Assembly (NCBI RefSeq): GCF_000369405.1
Contig: NZ_KB849999.1
Coordinates: forward strand, 478,054-542,053
Source: Acinetobacter sp. ANC 3929
GTDB lineage: Bacteria; Pseudomonadota; Gammaproteobacteria; Pseudomonadales; Moraxellaceae
Direction: 5' to 3'
Length of the DNA stretch: 64,000 nucleotides
Positions 17,731-25,024 of the stretch are shown here, piece by piece. The position numbers were made by a program, and so were the translations under genes. The notes beneath the pieces were generated by a model. It was not told where the DNA came from and ran no database searches. It worked only from the letters and a program-made list of their open reading frames with translations. How positions within the stretch are numbered: position 1 is the stretch's first letter; the number at the start of each line of letters is the position of its first letter.

Positions 17731-19083
17731 TTACGCACCAATGTACAAAATCAAACCACAGAATGCCGAAGCTAAAATGACATACATGACTTTGACTTCA
17801 AAATGGAACAAGGCGATGAATGCTGCAATCGCAATAACCATTGCTTCATAGTTGAATGGATGATCGAATCCATTTGGCCATAAAACGTGGTAACTGAAGA
17901 AAAGTGCAAGATTTAAAATTACACCAACAACAGCGGCAGTGATTGCCGTCAAAGGTGCAGTAAATTTTAATTCATTGTGGGTTGATTCAATCACTGGAGC
18001 ACCAGCTAGAATAAAAATGAAAGAAAACAGGAAAGTAAACCAAGTCACAATCACAGCACCCAACGCACCTGCCAAGAACAGATGATCATTGCCTAACAGA
18101 GCATGATTAAAGCCACCTAAGAATCCTACAAACGCAACAACCATGATCAGAGGACCTGGGGTGCTTTCTCCAAGGGCTAAACCATCGATCATTTGTGTTG
18201 GACTCAACCAACCATAAAAATTAACAGCACCTTGATAAACATAAGGTAATACTGCATAAGCACCACCAAATGTGAGCAAAGCAGCTTTTGTAAAGAACCA
18301 AGCCATTTGAGTATAAGCATGATCCCAACCAAGCGTTAAAACCAAACTGAAAATTGGGGCAAGCCATAGGATTGCTCCAATCAAAAGTATCTTAGCTAAA
18401 TGTTTCCAACTAAATATGGCATGTTCTGGGGTAGGTGTATCATCATCAATTAATGCGGGACCATAATCTTTTTTACCTTGCTGATGTGAACCTCCGCCTG
18501 TAAAAACGCTTGGATATTTTTTACTTGCTAAATATCCAATGATCGCAGCCGTTAGAACGATTAAGGGGAATGGCAAGTTAAAGAAAAATATAGAGATGAA
18601 TGCAAGCGCAGCGATTGCCCATAAAAACTTATTTTTCAACGATCGGCTACCAATCCGATATGTCGCATGAAAAACGATAGCAACAACAGCTGGTTTAATC
18701 CCATAAAAAAGACCTGCAATAATAGGAACATCACCAAATTTTACATAGACCCATGACAGACCAATCAGGATAAATAGAGAGGGTAATACAAAAAGGATTC
18801 CTGCAACTAATCCACCAACGGTTCTATGCATCAACCAACCGATATAGGTTGCTAATTGTTGTGCTTCAGGCCCAGGCAGTAACATGCAGTAGTTGAGAGC
18901 ATGTAAAAAACGCTTTTCAGAAATCCAACGTTTTTGTTCAACGAGTTCTTGGTGCATAACAGCGATTTGCCCCGCTGGTCCACCAAAACTAATAAACCCC
19001 AATTTAAGCCAAAATAAGAAAGCTTGCCAAAAATGAACTGGCTGTGCTGGTTCTTCATGTACAGCGGCTTGTTCTTGTTCCAT
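17731..19083 (-). CDS. chrA: Chromate efflux transporter ChrA
   Basis: This is a 450-residue bidomain CHR transporter. The N half carries FGGPAGQIAVMHQELVE and GPEAQQLATYIGW; the C half repeats the theme with LTFGGAYAVLPYVYQ and GLALGESTPGPLIMV. These paired GG and PGP signatures define the long-chain CHR family that exports chromate at the expense of the proton gradient. It is 11 bases downstream of chrB on the same strand. The N-terminus (MEQEQAAVHEEP) is a short cytoplasmic tail. The length is normal. Confidence 0.93.
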   Translation of the reverse strand: MEQEQAAVHEEPAQPVHFWQAFLFWLKLGFISFGGPAGQIAVMHQELVEQKRWISEKRFLHALNYCMLLPGPEAQQLATYIGWLMHRTVGGLVAGILFVLPSLFILIGLSWVYVKFGDVPIIAGLFYGIKPAVVAIVFHATYRIGSRSLKNKFLWAIAALAFISIFFFNLPFPLIVLTAAIIGYLASKKYPSVFTGGGSHQQGKKDYGPALIDDDTPTPEHAIFSWKHLAKILLIGAILWLAPIFSLVLTLGWDHAYTQMAWFFTKAALLTFGGAYAVLPYVYQGAVNFYGWLSPTQMIDGLALGESTPGPLIMVVAFVGFLGGFNHALLGNDHLFLAGALGAVIVTWFTFLFSFIFILAGAPVIESTHNELKFTAPLTAITAAVVGVILNLALFFSYHVLWPNGFDHPFNYEAMVIAIAAFIALFHFEVKVMYVILASAFCGLILYIGA

Positions 19084-19094
19084 GATTATTCTCT

Positions 19095-20006
19095 TTATAG
19101 GTTGGCATATAAGCCATCGAAAATGTGATTTGATAAGGCAAATAGGTGGTCATCGTCACTTATCTGGCTTCTAATTCCTTGAATAACCTTTTCAATACCG
19201 ATTGCTTCGGGAGGCTCAATTCCACCGACATCTAAGTAATGAACAATTTCAGCAATTTTCTTTAATGCAGGTGTTTCTAAATTAAAACTATGTAAAAGAA
19301 CTTCGAAGGTCACCCAATGATTGACATGACTGAAAGTTGCACCATCAAAATCGAATCCTAATGCTGCTTCTGGGCAGTCACTTGGCATTTCTAACCAAAT
19401 GAATGTTGGTGAGGTATCAATAAATGTCTTTATTAGCCATGCAGAGGCTAGACGATCAATCCAAGGTCTTTTACGTGTTGCCCAAATTCTGTTTTGATAA
19501 CTAGCTTTATCTAGAAGTTGAATATGAGCTTGTATCGCTTGAGGCTCATTCACTTCACCAAGACGTGCAATTGAAAGTTCTAATGAAGATAGCTCATTTA
19601 AAACCTGTGCTTGAGTCTCATCGGGGTAGAAGTCAATTTCTACAAGCGCATCGATACTTTTTCTCAGTTTACGAACTTGCTTGAGTAGCTCTTTCTTTTC
19701 ATCTTTAGTCTGTCGATCTCTTAACTCAGAAAGTTGTTTATAGAGAGTGTCGTATTCTTCTTTTCGATTGAAGAAAGGAGCAAGTTCAAGATTTAAGGGT
19801 TGCTCAGCATGAAACACATAAGCAGTTCCTTGTTCTGAAATAACATCATTAGCAATAGGGTCAAACTTTTCACTATGCGAAATAGGGAGTAAGTAGACCC
19901 CATCTCTTAGAATTGCTGCGCCACTTGCTTTGAGAGATCGCCAGACTCTCATACGAGTGGTTGTGTTCTGCGTAGGCAATGAGGATATGAGTAAGGATAT
20001 TTTCAT
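19095..20006 (-). CDS. chrB: Chromate resistance protein ChrB
   Basis: This is a 303-residue protein. The C-terminal half has the ChrB signature KRPWIDRLASAWLIKTFID and FDFDGATFSHVNHW, ending with the EAIGIEKVI region. The N-terminal half has a basic helical stretch (LRDRQTKDEKKELLKQVRKL) and resembles the regulatory domain of ChrB proteins, which act as chromate-responsive regulators. It heads the chrBA operon. No Shine-Dalgarno is visible before the ATG, and a perfect inverted repeat (20005-20042) overlaps the start codon, which suggests autoregulation. Confidence 0.88.
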   Translation of the reverse strand: MKISLLISSLPTQNTTTRMRVWRSLKASGAAILRDGVYLLPISHSEKFDPIANDVISEQGTAYVFHAEQPLNLELAPFFNRKEEYDTLYKQLSELRDRQTKDEKKELLKQVRKLRKSIDALVEIDFYPDETQAQVLNELSSLELSIARLGEVNEPQAIQAHIQLLDKASYQNRIWATRKRPWIDRLASAWLIKTFIDTSPTFIWLEMPSDCPEAALGFDFDGATFSHVNHWVTFEVLLHSFNLETPALKKIAEIVHYLDVGGIEPPEAIGIEKVIQGIRSQISDDDHLFALSNHIFDGLYANL

Positions 20007-20042
20007 GTAATATACTCAACTTATTTGTTTAATATATTACAT
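20005..20042 (-). promoter_or_regulatory. Palindromic operator candidate overlapping the chrB start
   Basis: ATGTAATATA at 20005-20014 and its exact complement TATATTACAT at 20033-20042 form a 10-bp perfect inverted repeat with an 18-base spacer. It covers the start codon and the expected promoter of chrB. Binding by ChrB itself is inferred. Confidence 0.55.
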
Positions 20043-20248
20043 ATAAAAAATTAAAGGGCAAATACAAAGAAGTGATTTCTTATATCAGAAGAAATATTAA
20101 AGTGCGGAAATGACTAAAGAGCAGTTGTTTTTTAAGTTTATGATTTTATATAAATTATTTGGTTATATATTGTTTCAGCACACTTCAATATTTGTGAGTT
20201 TAGTACTACTTATCAAAAAAATTGTTTAAATTGCAGGGTGTGCAAAAG

Positions 20249-20285
20249 TTGACTGAGAATTAGGTTCTTTGTAAATCTCAGTCAA
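20249..20285 (-). terminator. Terminator-like inverted repeat after the TIR gene
   Basis: TTGACTGAGA (20249-20258) pairs with TCTCAGTCAA (20276-20285). The stem is 10 bp, and on the minus strand it follows the TIR gene with CTTTTG after it. The 265-base gap from 20043 to 20307 holds no gene. Confidence 0.5.
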
Positions 20286-20307
20286 AATTTTAACTCTTAG
20301 AAGGTGC

Positions 20308-21186
20308 TTATCGATTTAAGATGACATCAGCTAATTGATGGGCAATTTCCTCAATACTATTTACAGAAGTATTTAAGGCGACTTTATCAGCTAAATTCGG
20401 ACTATAATCTAAAACATCATTTTTAGTAATTCTGTGCCAAATCGGTAGAATCATTTTGTGACCATTCATTTCACGGGCTACTAAGCCATCAAGTTCATAG
20501 TTGGTCCAGTCTTTTTTTATAAAGTCAGTTGAAAGAACAACGGTACCGTATTTAGAGTTTCGGAGACCACTATCAATTTTACGACGCAAACTATCCCCAA
20601 CTTTTAACGTGAATTCGTCGTACCAAACTTTTACTCCAAGTTGCTGTAATGTCTCTGCAAGTGGTCTGACAAAATCTTCTTTATCTTCTGAAGCGTGTGA
20701 AATAAACAAATCATATTCTGGTTCAATCTCAGGTATTGTATTGTTGTAAGATGGTATTGAAACATCAGTAATGTATTGGGTAGAAGCCTTAATAGCATCA
20801 ATTTCACGTTTCAGTTTCTTTTGATGTTCAATTTCGTCTTTCTGATGTTTTTTAGTCAGAGCCTCTAATTTTTTTCTTTCCAGTATTTCTTCTTTTATAA
20901 GGTTCTGTTTTTCTTTCAGTAGCTTATTGTCAATATCAGTTTTCTTCTTTTGCAAGTCTGAAAGTTTTGATTGTATTCGAGCGTTTTCTTGTTCTTTCCG
21001 ACTAATTTCTGTTAACTTTGTTTTTAATGTAGAAGGGCTAGTTGTCTTCCCGATAGAATTTTGAATTTGTAAAATTTTAGAAATTATATCAGCTCCCTTT
21101 TTCTGTTCTAAGCTCATTCGATGGGTAATATCTGCTAACTCCTTATTTAATCTTGTTATGGTACTGCTTATAGTTTGTATTGACAT
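20308..21186 (-). CDS. AbTIR-like TIR-domain NADase (2'cADPR synthase)
   Basis: This is a 292-residue protein. Residues 1-135 are a long charged helical coiled coil and residues 157-292 are a TIR domain with EYDLFISHASEDKEDF, VWYDEFTLKVGDSLRRKID and DFIKKDWTNYELDGL. I recognise it as nearly the same as A. baumannii AbTIR, which cleaves NAD+ and makes 2'cADPR. The recalled form starts at the Met that is residue 24 here, so the catalytic Glu208 of AbTIR equals Glu231 here (NYELDG), which is present. Neither start has a clear ribosome site. It lies between chrB and the integrase gene, a typical defence-cargo position. A direct role against phage is inference. Confidence 0.9.
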   Translation of the reverse strand: MSIQTISSTITRLNKELADITHRMSLEQKKGADIISKILQIQNSIGKTTSPSTLKTKLTEISRKEQENARIQSKLSDLQKKKTDIDNKLLKEKQNLIKEEILERKKLEALTKKHQKDEIEHQKKLKREIDAIKASTQYITDVSIPSYNNTIPEIEPEYDLFISHASEDKEDFVRPLAETLQQLGVKVWYDEFTLKVGDSLRRKIDSGLRNSKYGTVVLSTDFIKKDWTNYELDGLVAREMNGHKMILPIWHRITKNDVLDYSPNLADKVALNTSVNSIEEIAHQLADVILNR

Positions 21187-21259
21187 GTTGGCTCAATGAT
21201 AAATATTAAAGAATAAGATTATTATTTGGTTGGGTTAAATACAAGGTCTATGTATTACG

Positions 21260-22537
21260 TCATTGTGTAAGCGTAGAGCAATACTCTGCCCAATCAGCCA
21301 TTAAACCTTTACGCTTTCCTAGATAATTTCCACGTAGATAAGAAGCTTCAACTTTATCTGGCAATTTATGTGCTAACACATGTTCACATACTGCACGATC
21401 GTAATTAGTTTTATCTGCCGACCAGTCACGGAATGTGGAACGAAAACCATGCGTAGTAATCACCCGATTTTGTTTAGGATCAATATAGCCTAAGCCATTT
21501 TCTTTAAGCTTTTGTTCATGCATTCGTTTGATCAATGTGGTTAATGACATATCAGAAAGCATTTCTCCAGAACGTGGAGCTGGAAAAATGAAATCTTGTG
21601 GTTGGCTATATTCTTGAATTGATTCAAGCAACGTAATGGCTTCTTCAGACAAAGGTACACGATGCTCTTTATCGGCTTTCATCCGTTCTTTAGGAATAAT
21701 CCAGACCTTATTCTTAAAATCAATTTCCTGCCATTTCGCCCCAAAAATCTCACCAGAACGACAGGCGGTTAAAATTGCAAATCCCAAAGCTTTAGGTGAA
21801 ATTCCTTTTTTCTGTCTTAGATGATGGATGAACTCAGCAACTTGTTCATAAGGCAGGGATGGGTGAGGGCGTGATTCCTGCTTTAAGTTACCCAAGATTG
21901 GTTCAAGATTACCTTTCCATTCAGCAGGGTTGTCACCCTCAAAATATCCCATAGCCTTGGCATAATCAAAAATGGTTTCTATACGACCACGGATACGTTT
22001 GGCTGTTTCGTTTTTCTCAACCCAAATAGGTCTTAAAACTTCAGCAATTTCGGCTTTAGTAATGTTACCAATAGTAAGATTGCCCAAAGTTGGGTAAATA
22101 TAAGTTTCTAGTGTCGATGACCATTGTCCAATATGTTTTTCATTTTTGAGTTCACGGGTTTTATTGCCAATAACAACTTTTGCACATTCCATGAATGTTT
22201 TGTTCCGTAGTTGCTGAACATGAAGCTTTGCAAGCTGTTCCTGTTGATGGACAATTGGATCAATACCACTTCGTATTTGTAATTTTAATTCAGTGGCTTT
22301 GGCACGAGCTTCAGCTAAAGAAACTTCAGGGTATGGACCAATACCAATATCACGGCGATGAGGTTTTAATTTTCCATTTTTATCCAGACGTTTTCCCACA
22401 ACGGCACGTAAAATCCAGACACGGGAATCTCCCTCGATATTTAAACAAAGACCATCAACACCGCCTACGTGGTATCGACCAGTCTCTTTAATTCTTGCTA
22501 CACTGAGTGCAGAAAGCTCTTTGGATTTCTTTGGCAT
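21260..22537 (-). CDS. int: P4-type tyrosine integrase (DUF4102 arm-binding domain)
   Basis: This 425-residue protein has the arm-binding N-terminus (GVDGLCLNIEGDSRVWILR, IGIGPYPEVSLAEARAKA), a core-binding middle, and a complete catalytic set: Arg260 in TACRSGEIFG, His363 and Arg366 in HGFRSTFRDW, His386 or His390 in CEHVLAHK, and Tyr400 in ASYLRG. Such integrases insert islands into tRNA 3' ends. The gene reads away from an att-like tRNA-Ser tail about 155 bases upstream of its start. Two decayed relatives of its C-terminal part lie at 33720-33971 and 62510-62735. Confidence 0.93.
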   Translation of the reverse strand: MPKKSKELSALSVARIKETGRYHVGGVDGLCLNIEGDSRVWILRAVVGKRLDKNGKLKPHRRDIGIGPYPEVSLAEARAKATELKLQIRSGIDPIVHQQEQLAKLHVQQLRNKTFMECAKVVIGNKTRELKNEKHIGQWSSTLETYIYPTLGNLTIGNITKAEIAEVLRPIWVEKNETAKRIRGRIETIFDYAKAMGYFEGDNPAEWKGNLEPILGNLKQESRPHPSLPYEQVAEFIHHLRQKKGISPKALGFAILTACRSGEIFGAKWQEIDFKNKVWIIPKERMKADKEHRVPLSEEAITLLESIQEYSQPQDFIFPAPRSGEMLSDMSLTTLIKRMHEQKLKENGLGYIDPKQNRVITTHGFRSTFRDWSADKTNYDRAVCEHVLAHKLPDKVEASYLRGNYLGKRKGLMADWAEYCSTLTQ

Positions 22538-22690
22538 GCCTTTGATTTACCCCTCAACCTACCCCTCATAAAATACTGGAAATGGTAGGATTAGACAAGA
22601 TGGATTAGGATGATATAATTATTAAGTATTTGAATAATATATTTTTATAGCATTTATTTGGATTGCTTAGGACTATTGTTAGACGGACAC

Positions 22691-22705
22691 CGCTTCCGCC
22701 AAATA
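22691..22705 (+). other. att-like tRNA-Ser 3' end next to the integrase
   Basis: CGCTTCCGCCAAATA has the form of an acceptor stem 3' strand, discriminator G and CCA end of a tRNA-Ser. No tRNA body lies upstream, so it looks like the duplicated end left by integration. CTTCCGCCAAATA recurs exactly at 53585-53597. Confidence 0.6.
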
Positions 22706-22708
22706 TCT

Positions 22709-22740
22709 AAATAAGCCCTTGTTTTTACAAGGGCTTATTT
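22709..22740 (+). terminator. Terminator directly after the att-like site
   Basis: AAATAAGCCCTTGT/ACAAGGGCTTATTT forms a long perfect stem with T-run. It is placed as a tRNA terminator would be, which supports the att reading of 22691-22705. Confidence 0.8.
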
Positions 22741-23560
22741 TTATCTATGCTTTTGCCCCACAACCTACCTCACATCAAATATTGGATTGTAATCACATCT
22801 AATGGGTCTGTTTAGGGCATACTTGGAACATCATTAAAATAGATATTAGAATACTAAACTGATTGTTCATAGGTTGAGTAGGGTTGTTTTAGCTGATTAA
22901 GTCTGAAATTTTAATCAAATGATGGCAATAAAAAACAACATAAGTTTCTCTATACTGTTTTTATTTAATCAATTGGAGTTGTAGCTCATACTGTTCTATC
23001 ACGGCCAACCTCTAAAATTGGAGTGTCTTGGCCTAAATCACTAATCAGGAATAACTAGTTGTTCTTCAGTTTCATTTTTTCATGGAAAAAATGCCAATGA
23101 TGTTCAATTGAGATAGCTGGATTACGAAGATTCTGAATCACAAATCACTCAAGGATATTAAGTTCTTCTAACTGTCTGATGAGATTAATTGGATTTTCAT
23201 ATGAAATCATCTGTTATGAATTGAAAGAGTGATATCAAAATAAATTCGCCGTTTATCCAGTGATCGGTATAAAGGGGGCTAATGATGTGCAAAGTTGGCT
23301 ATAAAATATGATTTTTCAATGGCTTAGAAAATACTTATCACCCTTGATGGGGACGTGGATTTACACAAGTCTAGATGTACAGTCTGCTAACCCTTTCGAT
23401 AGAGGTTGCCAAACAACTCAAACCGTATAAGAAAAGACAATGTCTGGAAATTCAATCCAAATATGGTTTCTTTAAAGATACTGGCGATGGTGCTTAAATT
23501 CACAGTATCCGTCCACGTAAGAAAACAGTCCCAACTATTTCAAGGAAATATATAAGCCAT
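22741..23560. other. Decayed intergenic DNA, no gene
   Basis: About 820 bases have no sustained open frame on either strand. A GGCCAA...TTGGCC inverted repeat lies near 23002-23032. Short ORF-like pieces are broken by stops, so this looks like mobile-DNA debris right of the att site. Confidence 0.45.
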
Positions 23561-23592
23561 AAAAAACCACGAGCATCAGCTCGTGGTTTTTT
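23561..23592. terminator. Bidirectional terminator
   Basis: AAAAAACCACGAGC-ATCA-GCTCGTGGTTTTTT, a strong symmetric hairpin. It lies downstream of the minus-strand gene at 23697 and of the decayed region. Confidence 0.85.
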
Positions 23593-23696
23593 ATACATGG
23601 AACTCCGTTTTCAAGATTTTATTTAGAGGTATCCATCATTGATTTTAATATATCTATATCGCAGATAATTTAAAATAGATTTTTTCCTATTTAGAA

Positions 23697-24047
23697 TTAA
23701 AAGTCTTGAAAAATATACAATATTTCTTTCTGTCCATCTATAGTGCAATCAGTTTTTACTCGAATAGTAATAGGTTTTTTTGATATGGCTGCTGATAATA
23801 GTAAAGCATAATAAGATTTGGCTAAAGGATTAGTAGTTGTGAAAAAATAATACTCATTGTATCCATTAGTATTTTTGGCACATGTGTCTGTTCCTTGTAG
23901 GCGAAAATAGTAATTATTACCTGAAAGATAAATTCGTTGGATTACCCCAGTTGAGTTTTGTAGATTATTTTGTGCTGCAAAAGTACTGGAAATTGGTAGT
24001 AAAAGTAATAATATGAATTTAAATACATTTTTTTTAATTTTAGCCAT
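23697..24047 (-). CDS. Small secreted two-cysteine protein, paralogue 1
   Basis: This is a 116-residue protein with a Sec signal (FKFILLLLLPISSTFA). The mature ~90 residues read as a small beta-barrel-like domain: GVIQRIYLSGNNYYFRLQG, TDTCAKN, then a helix YYALLLSAAISKKPITIRV and a second Cys in KTDCTIDG. The helix plus K-P/V-x-I strand and the two cysteines are shared with the proteins at 24241 and 24610. The pattern resembles OB-fold B-subunit-like proteins of AB5 toxins, but that is a weak guess. It is transcribed away from the other two. Confidence 0.65.
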   Translation of the reverse strand: MAKIKKNVFKFILLLLLPISSTFAAQNNLQNSTGVIQRIYLSGNNYYFRLQGTDTCAKNTNGYNEYYFFTTTNPLAKSYYALLLSAAISKKPITIRVKTDCTIDGQKEILYIFQDF

Positions 24048-24240
24048 ATTTGTGTCCTTTTTACTGATTGTATAACCAAATTGATTTTTATGTATTATTG
24101 GAAATATAAAATACTCTGTTTTTTTTTGAAAGAAAAGTATAAATTATTCGTATAGATTTTCTTTCTGCTCTTAAGAATTTAGTTGTTGATAGAAAATAAA
24201 AAATAAAATTTACTGTAATTAAAAATTTAAGGATAGAATG

Positions 24241-24588
24241 ATGAAATATACCTTGTTTATTTTAATTTTTACTTTTTTTATCCAGCTAGCTCATGCTCAG
24301 GAAGTCACTAATTTAAAAATAGTAAAAATTCGTGTTATTGGGAGTTATCCTTCACCCAATTTAGAAAATACATTAGAGTTATGGTTTTCTGCGCCTATAC
24401 CTTGGGTTTCTGGCTCAAAATGTATTGATACTAGACGAGTATATGTAGATGCAAAACAAAAACATATAGTAGCAGCTGCCTATCTTGCAGTGGCTTCAAA
24501 AAAATTAGTAAATATATATGCTGCTTCAAACTTACCAATTCGAAATGGGGTTTGTGAAATTGCATATTTAGATATTATTTCTCCATAA
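24241..24588 (+). CDS. Small secreted two-cysteine protein, paralogue 2
   Basis: This is 115 residues from the second of two adjacent ATGs (24238 or 24241; AAGGA spacing favours 24241). The signal peptide is FILIFTFFIQLAHAQ. The mature part has VTNLKIVKIRVIGSYP, a first Cys in GSKCIDTRRV, a helix HIVAAAYLAVASKKLVNIY and a second Cys in NGVCEIAYLDII. It shares the order of strands, helix and two cysteines with its neighbours at 23697 and 24610. It lies just upstream of the RHS genes in the same direction. Function unknown. Confidence 0.65.
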   Translation: MKYTLFILIFTFFIQLAHAQEVTNLKIVKIRVIGSYPSPNLENTLELWFSAPIPWVSGSKCIDTRRVYVDAKQKHIVAAAYLAVASKKLVNIYAASNLPIRNGVCEIAYLDIISP

Positions 24589-24609
24589 AAAGAAGTAAAA
24601 GGTGATCAA

Positions 24610-24941
24610 ATGTTAAAAAAATAATGTGCTTTATTATATTAGTCTCTTTTTTGGGACAAGCTTATGCAAGTACAGCTCGAGGTAAGGTGAGTAAAGTAAT
24701 TGTACGAGATTCGGATGGATTAGTTTACGTGACAGTTGAGGGAGAGCGAACTGCTAAACCAACTTGTGCTACAGGGAGCTATTTAATTATAAAAAATGAA
24801 AACTCGGCATCTGGAAAGCGGCAACTTACTTTACTTTTAATGGCCCAAGCAACAAGTAAGGTGGTGAATATCACTGGCTATGGTACCTGTATACGTTGGC
24901 CAGATGGTGAAGATATTAATAGAGTTATTATTGAGAAGTAG
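24610..24941 (+). pseudogene. Small secreted two-cysteine protein, paralogue 3, start frameshifted in a poly-A run
   Basis: A good ribosome site (AAAAGGTGATCAA) leads to ATG TTA AAA AAA TAA, an immediate stop. One more A in the seven-A run would give MLKKIMCFIILVSFLGQAYAS, a textbook signal peptide in the long open frame, which otherwise begins only at 24624 (MCFIILV). The body GKVSKVIVRDSDGLVYVTVEG, CATGSYLI, LTLLLMAQATSKVVNITGYGTC and EDINRVII matches the family of the two preceding genes. It may be off by phase variation, rescued by slippage, or simply broken. Confidence 0.6.
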
Positions 24942-25024
24942 TCTTATTTTATTGGAAATAATTAAGTTAGCTAGTTTATCTCTAGTTAGTAAAATTTAGA
25001 TAGATTTAATTAATAAGAGTTAAT

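Noticed and set aside
22600..22705. Complete tRNA-Ser gene next to the integrase
   Set aside because: Only the acceptor 3' strand and CCA are present. There is no T-arm, anticodon arm or 5' acceptor strand upstream. The same holds at 53585.
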